Shown here piece by piece: positions 1-7,205 of a stretch of DNA of 64,000 nucleotides (the stretch's first letter is position 1; each line of letters starts with the position of its first letter). The translations under genes were made by a program, and so were the position numbers. The notes beneath the pieces are model-generated. The model worked only from the letters and a program-made list of their open reading frames with translations, was not told where the DNA came from and did no database searches. This DNA comes from Variovorax paradoxus_P. Its GTDB lineage: Bacteria > Pseudomonadota > Gammaproteobacteria > Burkholderiales > Burkholderiaceae_C. The stretch lies in NCBI RefSeq assembly GCF_050627025.1, contig NZ_CP192472.1; one strand, written 5' to 3'.

Positions 1-63
1 CCGCGCCGCATCGCGTTCAATGAAGACGGGATCTTCAGGCGCTATGCGGAGCTGGATGGCTGA
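1..63 (+). CDS. 3' end of an unidentified coding sequence (partial)
   Basis: The first 63 bases read as an open frame of 20 residues ending in a TGA at 61-63, immediately before the convergent rsmI stop at 66. The visible peptide ends in FRRYAELDG. Too little is present to name a family. The tight convergent packing and good codon use suggest it is the true end of a gene rather than a chance frame, but that is inference. Confidence 0.45.
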   Translation, partial: PRRIAFNEDGIFRRYAELDG

Positions 64-65
64 GG

Positions 66-1025
66 TTATTCGGCGTCGCCAGCCGCGTCACCGTCGTTGC
101 GAATGCGCAGCGCCGTTTCATACAGCGCATTGCGCGGCGCACCGCTGATCTCGGCCGCCAGGCGCACGGCGGTTTTTACCGGCAGTTCGGCCAGCAGCAG
201 CCGCAGCACGCGTTCTCCCTCGGCGCCGTCGTCGCCGGCCACTGCCATGGGGTGCAGCACCAGCGCGAATTCGCCGCGCGTGCGGTCGCGGCCGGCCGCA
301 AACCAGTCGGGCAGGGCGTTGGCGGGCACGGTCGCTATTTCTTCGAATTGCTTGGTGAGCTCGCGCCCGACGGTGACGTGGCGCTCGCCCAGCACCGCAA
401 GCGCGCGGGCCAAAGCCTCGATGCGGTGCGGGGCCTCCAGCAGCACCACGGCGCGGGGCTCTTGCGCAAGCGCCTGCACGGCGGTGTCGCGCTCGCCTGC
501 CTTGCTCGGCAGAAAGCCCGCAAACACGAAGGCGCTGCTCGCGTTGCCGTCGCTGCCGTCAGCCACCAGGCCGGCCGCACCGATGAGCGTGGTCACGCTG
601 CTGGCGCCCGGCAGGGGCAGCACGCGCTGGCCGGCCGCGCGCACGGCAGCCACCAGCCGCGCGCCGGGGTCGCTTACGCCGGGCGTGCCGGCGTCGCTCA
701 CGTAGGCAATGCGTTCACCCTGGGCAAGCCGTGCGGCCACGGCCTGCGCGGCCTCGGCCTCGTTGTGCTGGTGCACGGCCAGCAGCTGGGCGTTGGGCCG
801 GTCGATGCCGTAGGCGCGCAGCAGGCTTTGGGTGTGGCGCGTGTCCTCGCAGGCCACGGCGTCGACAAGCTGCAGCACATGCAGCGCGCGCAGGGTGATG
901 TCGGCCAGGTTGCCGATGGGCGTGGCCACCACGTAGAGCGTGCCCTGCGGATAATGCTGCGCACCCGAGGCATCGCGCGCTGCCGCAAGAGCGGCGCCGA
1001 AGGTGGCGGGGGCGAGTGAAGCCAA
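66..1025 (-). CDS. rsmI: 16S rRNA (cytidine(1402)-2'-O)-methyltransferase RsmI
   Basis: RsmI uses S-adenosylmethionine to 2'-O-methylate C1402 in the decoding centre of 16S rRNA. The 319-residue protein shows the tetrapyrrole-methylase-type signature: an N-terminal LYVVATPIGNLADITLRAL segment, CEDTRHT, the SAM-binding YVSDAGTPGVSDPG loop, and LPGASSV. Length is slightly above the roughly 285 residues usual for the family because of an N-terminal extension. I chose the TTG at 1025 because a GGAGA lies about six bases upstream. The frame stays open to 1520, but that extension overlaps the divergent yraN gene antisense and looks spurious. It sits with yraN, a SIS gene and a BON lipoprotein gene as in the enterobacterial yraL-yraN-yraO-yraP cluster, lacking an lpoA-like gene. 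Confidence 0.95.
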   Translation of the reverse strand: MASLAPATFGAALAAARDASGAQHYPQGTLYVVATPIGNLADITLRALHVLQLVDAVACEDTRHTQSLLRAYGIDRPNAQLLAVHQHNEAEAAQAVAARLAQGERIAYVSDAGTPGVSDPGARLVAAVRAAGQRVLPLPGASSVTTLIGAAGLVADGSDGNASSAFVFAGFLPSKAGERDTAVQALAQEPRAVVLLEAPHRIEALARALAVLGERHVTVGRELTKQFEEIATVPANALPDWFAAGRDRTRGEFALVLHPMAVAGDDGAEGERVLRLLLAELPVKTAVRLAAEISGAPRNALYETALRIRNDGDAAGDAE

Positions 1026-1070
1026 TGGGTTTCTCCGAAGAAGCAAAAAAATAGCCGGCAGGGAGCAAGC

Positions 1071-1436
1071 ATGAAAACCATCACGACGAAGCATCGGGGC
1101 GATGCGGCGGAAGACGCCGCGCTCGACCATCTTCAAAATGCCGGCCTGGCGCTGGTTGCCCGCAATTATCGAACGCCCGGGCGCGGCGGCGGCGAGATCG
1201 ACCTGATCATGCGCGATGCGCGGGACGGAACGCTGGTGTTCGTCGAGGTTCGCCAGCGCAGCACGGGCTCGCATGGCGGTGCCGGCGGCAGCATTACGGG
1301 CGTGAAGCAGCGGCGCATCATTTTTGCCGCGCGGCACTACCTGAACGGGCTGCGCACGCTGCCGCCATGCCGCTTCGACGTGGTGCTGGTCGAAGAGCGC
1401 ATTACCTGGCTGCAGGGAGCGTTCGACGCGGGCTAG
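1071..1436 (+). CDS. yraN: YraN/UPF0102 family nuclease-fold protein
   Basis: A 121-residue protein with the UPF0102 hallmarks: RGDAAEDAAL near residues 9-18, ARNYR, GGEIDLIMRD near residues 41-50 and VFVEVRQR near 57-64. The conserved E, D and ExR residues resemble the active site of Holliday-junction and restriction-type endonuclease folds. No activity is firmly established for the family. It is divergent from rsmI with only about 45 bases between the starts, so both promoters must lie in this gap. The next gene in the same direction is the SIS-domain gene after about 90 bases. Identity is secure; biochemical role is not. Confidence 0.92.
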   Translation: MKTITTKHRGDAAEDAALDHLQNAGLALVARNYRTPGRGGGEIDLIMRDARDGTLVFVEVRQRSTGSHGGAGGSITGVKQRRIIFAARHYLNGLRTLPPCRFDVVLVEERITWLQGAFDAG

Positions 1437-1528
1437 CGTCTTTGGCGGCGGGGCGGGAACTCGGCGCCCGGGGGAGGCTCCACACCGCAAACGTCTTGTT
1501 TCATTGCCCCCCGGTATCATCCCGCCCC

Positions 1529-2173
1529 ATGCTCGAGCAACGGATTCAGCAACATTTCATCGATAGCGCCGACCTTAAATACCAGGCCGGCCCAGTCCTC
1601 AGCAAACCCATATCGCAAGCCATGCAGGCCATCCTGGCGTGCGTGACGAGCGGCGGCAAGGTGCTGGCCTGCGGTGCGGGCGTGTCGGGCCTGCTTGCGG
1701 CGCAGTTCGCGGCGCAGTTTGTGGGCCGCTTCGAACGCGAGCGGCCCGAGCTGGGCGCCATTGCGCTGCCCGGCGACAGCACCGACCCCGCGGCCGACAG
1801 CGCCAACGCAATAGACGCCGACCGCTTTGCCCGCCAGGTGCGCGCGCTTGGCCAGGCCGGCGACGTGCTGCTTGCCATCAGCGCCAGCGGGCACTCGGCG
1901 GCGGTTTTGGCTGCGGTGCTGGCTGCGCATGAGCGCGACATGACGGTGGTGGCGCTGCTCGGCAATGCCAGCATCGGCCAGCCGGCCCCGCCCGCCGCGG
2001 GCAGCACCGGCACCGGCGGCGCCATCGGGCGCGCGCTGCGCGAAACTGATGTTCAGATTGGTGTGTCGCACGAGCGTGCGGCACGCATCCACGAAGTCCA
2101 CCTGCTCGCACTGCATTGCCTGTGCGACGGCGTGGATGCCCAGCTACTCGGAGAACAGGAAGCTTCCACATGA
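1529..2173 (+). CDS. SIS-domain protein, DiaA/GmhA-like
   Basis: A 214-residue single SIS (sugar isomerase) domain protein: MLEQRIQQHFIDSADLKYQ at the start, a GKVLACGAGVSGLLAAQFA loop and LLAISASGHSAAVLAAV. The end, VHLLALHCLCDGVDAQL, is the usual close of the DiaA/GmhA group. DiaA stimulates DnaA assembly at oriC in E. coli, while GmhA makes heptose precursors. The position between yraN and a BON lipoprotein matches E. coli diaA, so a DiaA-like role is favoured by context. The stop overlaps the next start by four bases (ATGA), implying translational coupling with the lipoprotein. The frame is open further upstream to 1367, but that part overlaps yraN. Confidence 0.9.
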   Translation: MLEQRIQQHFIDSADLKYQAGPVLSKPISQAMQAILACVTSGGKVLACGAGVSGLLAAQFAAQFVGRFERERPELGAIALPGDSTDPAADSANAIDADRFARQVRALGQAGDVLLAISASGHSAAVLAAVLAAHERDMTVVALLGNASIGQPAPPAAGSTGTGGAIGRALRETDVQIGVSHERAARIHEVHLLALHCLCDGVDAQLLGEQEAST

Positions 2174-2940
2174 CGACGACACCATTCCAACGCCTCGCCA
2201 TTGCATTCGCCTCGGGAGCCGTGCTGGTTGCCGGGCTTTCCGGCTGCGTGCCGCTTGTGGTGGGCGGCGCGGCCGCAATGGGCGTGGGCATGGTGGCAAC
2301 CGACCGCCGCAGCTCCGGCGCCCAGCTGGACGACCAGGGCATCGAGCTGCGCGCAGCGGCCCGCGTGCGCGAGATTGCCAACGACAACATGTACGTGAGC
2401 GTGACCAGCTACAACCGCCAGGTGCTGCTGACGGGCGCCGTGGGCAACGAGGCCGACCGCCGCCGCGTCGAAGAGGTGGTGCAGCGCGTGGACAACGTGC
2501 GCACGGTGGTCAACGAGCTCACCATCGGCCAGCCCAGCACCTTCCAGGACCGCTCGAACGATGTATTCATCAGCGGCAAGGTCAAGGCATCGCTGCTCGA
2601 CGCCAAGGACATCTTCGCCAATTCGTTCAAGGTGGTTACCGAACGCGGCGTGGTCTACCTGATGGGCATTGCCACGCGCCGCGAGACCGACCGCGCAACC
2701 GAAATCACCCGCGGCATTGCCGGTGTGCAAAAGGTGGTGCGCGTGGTCGAGATCGTGAGCGAGGCCGAGCTGGCCAGCCAGGCCCAGCGCGGCGGCACGG
2801 GTGCTGCGCCTGCGCCGGCACCCACCTCGGTGGCTCCGGCGCCTTCTTCTTCGTCGTCTTCGCGCGTGCCGCTGCCGCCGATGGAGCCGCTGCCGCCGGC
2901 CGGCCAGCCGGGCGCCGTAACCACTACGCCCGTGCGCTGA
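2170..2940 (+). CDS. BON-domain outer-membrane lipoprotein, DolP/YraP-like
   Basis: A 256-residue lipoprotein with two BON domains. The signal peptide ends in a lipobox LSGC with Cys26 as the predicted lipidation site. It is followed by a short Gly/Ala-rich hydrophobic stretch. BON 1 covers about residues 55-120 (AARVREIANDNMYVSV, DNVRTVVNEL). BON 2 covers about 125-200 (KVKASLLDAKDIFANSFKVV, GVVYLMGIATRRETD). The C-terminal 50 residues are Ala/Pro/Ser-rich. DolP in E. coli binds anionic phospholipids and supports outer-membrane integrity at division sites. The start overlaps the SIS gene stop by ATGA, and a strong terminator follows at 2971. Confidence 0.92.
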   Translation: MTTTPFQRLAIAFASGAVLVAGLSGCVPLVVGGAAAMGVGMVATDRRSSGAQLDDQGIELRAAARVREIANDNMYVSVTSYNRQVLLTGAVGNEADRRRVEEVVQRVDNVRTVVNELTIGQPSTFQDRSNDVFISGKVKASLLDAKDIFANSFKVVTERGVVYLMGIATRRETDRATEITRGIAGVQKVVRVVEIVSEAELASQAQRGGTGAAPAPAPTSVAPAPSSSSSSRVPLPPMEPLPPAGQPGAVTTTPVR

Positions 2941-2970
2941 TCTCTGGCCAGCGCCAGGCCAGGCAAAACA

Positions 2971-2997
2971 AAAAGCCCGCTTGCGCGGGCTTTTTTT
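2971..2997. terminator. Intrinsic terminator, probably bidirectional
   Basis: A perfect 10-bp stem AAAAGCCCGC / GCGGGCTTTT with a 4-base loop (TTGC) is followed on the + strand by a run of T. The A-run on the other side lets it act on the - strand too. It sits between the convergent BON lipoprotein and dehydrogenase genes, and the dehydrogenase stop lies inside the T tract. Confidence 0.9.
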
Positions 2998-3904
2998 ATT
3001 TGAGCCGGATGATCAGGCTCGACGTGTCCCACCGGCTGCCGCCGGCTTGCTGCACGTCGGCATAAAACTGGTCGACCAGCGCGGTAACCGGCACGCGCGA
3101 GCCGTTGCGCTTGGCTTCGTCGAGCACCAGGCCCAGGTCCTTGCGCATCCAGTCGACCGCAAAGCCATAGTCGAACTTGCCTTCGATCATGGTCTTGCCG
3201 CGGTTGTCCATTTGCCAGCTTTGCGCGGCGCCCTTGCCAATCACTTCGAGCACCGCCTTCATGTCGAGGCCGGCGCGCTGGCCGAATGCAATGGCTTCAG
3301 ATAGGCCCTGCACCAGGCCGGCAATGGCAATCTGGTTGACCATTTTTGCAAGCTGGCCGGCACCGCTGGCGCCCAGCAGGGTAACGGCGCGCGCAAAGGC
3401 GTTGATGACCGGCTTGACGCGCTCGAAGCTCGCCTTGTCTCCGCCGCACATCACGGTAAGCGCGCCGTTCTGCGCGCCGGCCTGGCCGCCGGAAACCGGG
3501 GCGTCGATGAAGTGCAGGCCCAGCGCCTGTGCCGCGCTCGAAAGCTCGCGCGCCACGTCGGCTGACGCAGTGGTGTGGTCGACAAACACGGCGCCTTTCT
3601 TCATGCTTGCGAAGGCGCCATTGGGGCCCAGCACCACGGAGCGCAGGTCGTCGTCGTTGCCCACGCAGCTGAAGACGATGTCGGCGCCGGCAGCGGCGTC
3701 GCGCGGCGTTGCGGCGAAGCGGCCCGGCGGGCCGAATTCGGCAACCCAGGCTTCGGCCTTTGCGGGCGTGCGGTTGTACACGGTAACGTTGTGGCCGGCC
3801 TTGGCCAGGTGGCCGGCCATCGGCCCGCCCATGACGCCAAGGCCCAGAAAGGCCACCGTCTGCGCGGGGGTGGATTCGTAGGTTCGGGTGTTGATGCTGC
3901 TCAT
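2996..3904 (-). CDS. NAD(P)-dependent beta-hydroxyacid dehydrogenase (3-hydroxyisobutyrate / tartronate semialdehyde reductase type)
   Basis: A 302-residue two-domain oxidoreductase. The N-terminal Rossmann motif is FLGLGVMGGPMAGHLAKAGH (about residues 16-35). The substrate-binding motif DAPVSGGQAGA lies near residue 125, and the catalytic-lysine region GASGAGQLAKMVNQ near 170. These are diagnostic of the family that includes 3-hydroxyisobutyrate dehydrogenase, tartronate-semialdehyde reductase and glyoxylate/succinic-semialdehyde reductases. Substrate cannot be read from sequence. I chose the ATG at 3904; a TTG two codons upstream is also possible. The gene stands alone between pilU and the terminator shared with the BON lipoprotein gene. 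Confidence 0.88.
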   Translation of the reverse strand: MSSINTRTYESTPAQTVAFLGLGVMGGPMAGHLAKAGHNVTVYNRTPAKAEAWVAEFGPPGRFAATPRDAAAGADIVFSCVGNDDDLRSVVLGPNGAFASMKKGAVFVDHTTASADVARELSSAAQALGLHFIDAPVSGGQAGAQNGALTVMCGGDKASFERVKPVINAFARAVTLLGASGAGQLAKMVNQIAIAGLVQGLSEAIAFGQRAGLDMKAVLEVIGKGAAQSWQMDNRGKTMIEGKFDYGFAVDWMRKDLGLVLDEAKRNGSRVPVTALVDQFYADVQQAGGSRWDTSSLIIRLK

Positions 3905-3939
3905 GGGCAAGAGCTTAAAGCCAATGAGCGGCCTTCGTC

Positions 3940-4036
3940 TCGCAGCGGATTCACCCAGCGCACCCGCGGAACCGGCTTTGCCGGGCCGCTGGGTGCGCCC
4001 CCTAGTGGGGGGAGGCGCCGAAGGCGCTTCGGGGGG
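3940..4036. repeat. Intergenic GC-rich palindromic element
   Basis: The gap between pilU and the dehydrogenase gene carries nested inverted repeats. The clearest is GCGCCCCCTAGTGGGGGGAGGCGC at about 3995-4018, followed by GGCGCC and GAAGGCGCTTC palindromes. The pattern resembles dispersed intergenic palindromes of Comamonadaceae genomes. That attribution is from memory and not verified here. It could also help end pilU transcripts. Confidence 0.5.
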
Positions 4037-4039
4037 CGT

Positions 4040-5176
4040 CTAAACAATCGCGAAATGCTCCGTGCCGGCTGAAAGATCGGAGCTGCGCGCACGCTGGCTG
4101 TTGAGCTTGATCTGCAGCCGCAGGTCGTTGGCCGAGTCGGCGTTGCGAATCGCGTCTTCAAAGGTGATCGAGTGGCTTTCGAAAAGGTCGAACAGCGCCT
4201 GGTCGAAGGTCTGCATGCCGAGGTTCCGGCTCTTCTTCATGATCTCCTTGATCTCGCCCACTTCGCCCTTGAAGATCAGGTCCGAGACAAGCGGCGTGTT
4301 CAGCAGCACTTCGACTGCGGCAACGCGGCCCAGGCCGTCTTCGGTAGGAATCAGGCGCTGCGAAACCAGCGAACGCAGGTTCAGCGACAAGTCCATCAGC
4401 AGCTGTGCGCGGCGTTCTTCGGGAAAGAAGTTGATGATCCGGTCCAGCGCCTGGTTGGCGCTGTTGGCGTGCAGCGTGGCCATGCAAAGGTGGCCGGTTT
4501 CGGCAAAAGCCACGGCATGCTCCATGGTTTCGCGGTCGCGAATTTCGCCCATCAAGATCACGTCGGGCGCCTGGCGCAGCGTGTTCTTGAGCGCAGCCTC
4601 CCAGCTGTCGGTGTCAATGCCCACTTCGCGCTGGGTTACCACGCAGTTCTTGTGCGGGTGCACAAACTCCACCGGGTCTTCCACCGTAACGATGTGGCCG
4701 TAGGAGTTTTCGTTGCGCCAGTCGATCATGGCCGCCAGCGTGGTCGACTTGCCCGAGCCCGTGGCGCCCACCATGATGGTGAGGCCGCGCTTGGTCATCG
4801 ACACGTCCTTCAGCACCTGCGGCATGCCCAGGCCGTCAATGGTCGGCAGCTTGGCCGGAATGGTCCGCAGCACCATGCCCACCTTGCCCTGCTGCACGAA
4901 CGCGTTCACGCGAAAGCGGCCAATGCCGGTGGGGGAGATTGCAAAGTTGCACTCCTTGGTGCGCTCGAACTCGGCCGTTTGCCGGTCGTTCATGACCGAG
5001 CGCGTGAGCGCCAGCGTGTGCTGCGCGCCCAACGCCTGCTGCGACACCTTGGTCACCTTGCCGTCGACCTTGATGGCGGGCGGAAAGTCCGCGGTTATGA
5101 ACAAGTCGCTGCCGTTGCGGCTCACCATGAGCTTGAGCAGGTCGTTGATGAACTGGCTGGCTTGATCGCGTTCCAT
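4040..5176 (-). CDS. pilU: Twitching motility ATPase PilU
   Basis: A 378-residue PilT/PilU-type hexameric AAA-like ATPase, the accessory retraction motor of type IV pili at the inner-membrane base. Visible motifs: N-terminal PAS-like region with GSDLFITADFPPAIKVDGKV, arginine-bearing RFRVNAF, Walker A GATGSGKSTTLAAM near residue 130, Asp box TVEDPVEFVHPHKNCVVTQREVG, Walker B VILMGEIRDRETM and His box TGHLCMATLHANSA. The Walker A variant GAT, the HPHKN segment and the longer C-terminus distinguish it from PilT. It lies directly downstream of pilT (27-base gap) as in the classical pilTU operon. Confidence 0.96.
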   Translation of the reverse strand: MERDQASQFINDLLKLMVSRNGSDLFITADFPPAIKVDGKVTKVSQQALGAQHTLALTRSVMNDRQTAEFERTKECNFAISPTGIGRFRVNAFVQQGKVGMVLRTIPAKLPTIDGLGMPQVLKDVSMTKRGLTIMVGATGSGKSTTLAAMIDWRNENSYGHIVTVEDPVEFVHPHKNCVVTQREVGIDTDSWEAALKNTLRQAPDVILMGEIRDRETMEHAVAFAETGHLCMATLHANSANQALDRIINFFPEERRAQLLMDLSLNLRSLVSQRLIPTEDGLGRVAAVEVLLNTPLVSDLIFKGEVGEIKEIMKKSRNLGMQTFDQALFDLFESHSITFEDAIRNADSANDLRLQIKLNSQRARSSDLSAGTEHFAIV

Positions 5177-5203
5177 GATGTCGGTGCTCCGAAGGGCTGT
5201 GGA

Positions 5204-6247
5204 TCAGCCTGGGAAATTCTCGGGGATCTTGGCCTTGCCGCGTGCTTCCGCAGCCGAAATGGCATTGCGGCGCACGAGGTCGGTCAGGTTCTGGTCCAGC
5301 GTCTGCATGCCGGAGCCCTGGCCGGTCTGGATGGCCGAATACATCTGCGCCACCTTGGCTTCGCGAATCAAATTGCGAATGGCCGGCGTGCCCAGCATGA
5401 TCTCGTGCGCCGCCACGCGGCCCTGGCCGTCCTTGGTCTTGCACAGCGTCTGCGAAATAACGGCCTGCAGCGACTCCGACAGCATGGCGCGGATCATTTC
5501 CTTTTCCTCGCCCGGGAACACGTCGATGATCCGGTCGATGGTCTTGGCGGCCGACGAGGTGTGCAGCGTGCCGAACACCAGGTGGCCCGTTTCAGCCGCA
5601 GTCATTGCCAGGCGAATGGTTTCCAGGTCGCGCAACTCGCCCACCAGAATGGCGTCGGGGTCTTCGCGCAGGGCAGAGCGCAGGGCGTTCGAGAACGACA
5701 GCGTCATCGGCCCGACTTCGCGCTGGTTGATCAGGCACTTTTTCGATTCGTGCACGAATTCGATCGGATCTTCCACCGTGAGGATGTGGCCGTATTCGTT
5801 TTCGTTCAGGTAGTTGACCATGGCGGCCAGCGTGGTCGACTTGCCCGAGCCCGTGGGCCCGGTCACCAGCACCAGGCCGCGCGGCTTGAGCGCCAGGTCC
5901 GCGAAAATCTTGGGCGCGTTGAGCTGCTCCAGCGTCAGGATCTTCGAAGGAATGGTCCGGAACACCGCAGCCGCGCCGCGTGCCTGGTTGAAGGCGTTCA
6001 CGCGAAAGCGGGCAAGGCCGTCGATCTCGAAGGAGAAGTCGACCTCCAGAAACTCTTCGTAGTGCTTGCGGTGGGTGTCGCTCATGATGTCGTACACCAT
6101 GGCGTGCACCGCCTTGTGGTCGAGTGCATCGACGTTGATGCGGCGCACGTCGCCGTGCACGCGAATCATGGGGGGCAGGCCGGCCGACAAATGCAGGTCG
6201 GAGGCTTTGTTCTTGACGCTGAATGCCAGCAGTTGGGTAATGTCCAC
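5204..6247 (-). CDS. pilT: Type IV pilus retraction ATPase PilT
   Basis: A 347-residue retraction ATPase that disassembles type IV pili for twitching and DNA uptake. Motifs: DITQLLAFSVKNKASDLHLSAG at the N-terminus, RFRVNAFNQARG, Walker A GPTGSGKSTTLAAM, Asp box TVEDPIEFVHES, Walker B ILVGELRDLETI and His box TGHLVFGTLHTSSA. The AIRNLI sequence of PilT (AIRNLIREAKVAQM) is present. The GTG at 6247 gives the normal family length and has GAGGAG four bases upstream. The frame is open to 6988, but that extension is an antisense shadow of yggS. Divergent from yggS with about 50 bases between starts, an arrangement also seen in pseudomonads. Confidence 0.97.
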   Translation of the reverse strand: MDITQLLAFSVKNKASDLHLSAGLPPMIRVHGDVRRINVDALDHKAVHAMVYDIMSDTHRKHYEEFLEVDFSFEIDGLARFRVNAFNQARGAAAVFRTIPSKILTLEQLNAPKIFADLALKPRGLVLVTGPTGSGKSTTLAAMVNYLNENEYGHILTVEDPIEFVHESKKCLINQREVGPMTLSFSNALRSALREDPDAILVGELRDLETIRLAMTAAETGHLVFGTLHTSSAAKTIDRIIDVFPGEEKEMIRAMLSESLQAVISQTLCKTKDGQGRVAAHEIMLGTPAIRNLIREAKVAQMYSAIQTGQGSGMQTLDQNLTDLVRRNAISAAEARGKAKIPENFPG

Positions 6248-6298
6248 GGGGCTCCTCGGCTCGAGTTCGGTGACGTTTTGATACGATTTTGGACGATT

Positions 6299-7000
6299 AT
6301 GACGATGATTGGCGACGACCTCCAGCAAGTAAAGAACCGGATCGCAAAGGCCTGCGCCGCCGAGGGGCGCAACCCGGCCGAAGTCCGGCTGCTGGCGGTG
6401 TCCAAGACCTTCGGTGCGGAGGCCGTGCGCGAGGCCCACGGGGCAGGCCAGCGGGCCTTTGGCGAGAACTATGTGCAAGAGGGGCTGGACAAGATCGAGG
6501 CGCTTTCTGATCTGCGTGCGGAGCTCGAGTGGCACTGCATCGGCCCTCTGCAAAGCAACAAGACAAGGCCCGTGGCCGAGCATTTCGACTGGGTGCACAG
6601 CATCGACCGGCTCAAGATTGCCGAGCGCCTTTCGGCGCAGCGGCCGGCGCATTTGCCGCCGCTCCAGGTGTGCCTGCAGGTGAATGTGGACGGCGGCGCC
6701 AACAAGTCTGGCGTGCCTCCGGAAGAGGCTTTGCCGCTTGCGCGCGCTGTGGCGGCTTTGCCACATTTGCAGCTGCGCGGGCTCATGGCCATTCCCGAAC
6801 CGGCGGCCGATTACGCCGCCCAGCGCGAACTGTGCCTGCGCGCCCGCGCCGTTTACGACGCCATCCGCGCCGCGGGCATTGAGGTCGACACGCTTTCGCT
6901 GGGCATGAGCGCCGACCTGGAAGCGGCCGTCAGCGCGGGTAGCACGATGGTTCGCATTGGCACGGCCATCTTCGGCGGGCGGCCGCAAAAACCTGCCTGA
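6299..7000 (+). CDS. yggS: Pyridoxal phosphate homeostasis protein YggS
   Basis: A 233-residue single-domain PLP-binding TIM-barrel protein (YggS/PROSC family). Motifs: LLAVSKTFGAEAVREAH with the PLP-linked Lys near residue 38, FGENYVQEGLDK, WHCIGPLQSNKTRPVAEHFDWVHSID, VNVDGGANKSGVPPEE, LRGLMAIPEP and SLGMSADLEAAVSAGSTMVRIGTAIFG. The family controls PLP supply and amino-acid balance. It has no catalytic turnover of its own known. The ATG at 6299 matches the family start; the very long upstream frame is a pilT/pilU shadow. It is the last clearly core gene before the accessory island. Confidence 0.96.
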   Translation: MTMIGDDLQQVKNRIAKACAAEGRNPAEVRLLAVSKTFGAEAVREAHGAGQRAFGENYVQEGLDKIEALSDLRAELEWHCIGPLQSNKTRPVAEHFDWVHSIDRLKIAERLSAQRPAHLPPLQVCLQVNVDGGANKSGVPPEEALPLARAVAALPHLQLRGLMAIPEPAADYAAQRELCLRARAVYDAIRAAGIEVDTLSLGMSADLEAAVSAGSTMVRIGTAIFGGRPQKPA

Positions 7001-7057
7001 CGATCCGGCCGGCGCTAGCGCCTGCGCGCCGAAATCATGTTCCTCGAGTAGCGGCGG

Positions 7058-7174
7058 CTATAGGAGTGCGCTGTGCGCGAACCAGTCCAACTGAGGCGGG
7101 CTCTCAATCTCGCCGAGCGCCGCAAAGTCCCGGTTCGCATCCCACATGTGATTTTTCAAGTCGAGCACGACCAT
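7058..7174 (-). CDS. Short hypothetical ORF or gene remnant after the effector
   Basis: A 38-residue frame starts MVVLDLKNHMWD and ends DWFAHSALL at a TAG. Its first seven residues equal the MVVLDLK segment of the VirD4-like protein encoded at 11613-13415, but the rest shows no resemblance. It lies 31 bases downstream of the effector stop on the same strand. It may be a remnant from rearrangement of the island or a chance frame. Confidence 0.25.
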   Translation of the reverse strand: MVVLDLKNHMWDANRDFAALGEIESPPQLDWFAHSALL

Positions 7175-7205
7175 GGTCGCGCTGGAATCCGGAGAACAGA
7201 GGCTG

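Noticed and set aside
1026..1520. N-terminal extension of rsmI up to 1520
   Set aside because: It would cover yraN antisense, has no family similarity, and a TTG at 1025 with a good ribosome binding site explains the family length.
4172..6298. Very long + strand open frame running into yggS (942 codons in total)
   Set aside because: It is antisense to pilU and pilT, whose motifs are unambiguous. High GC opens shadow frames; only the part from 6299 is yggS.
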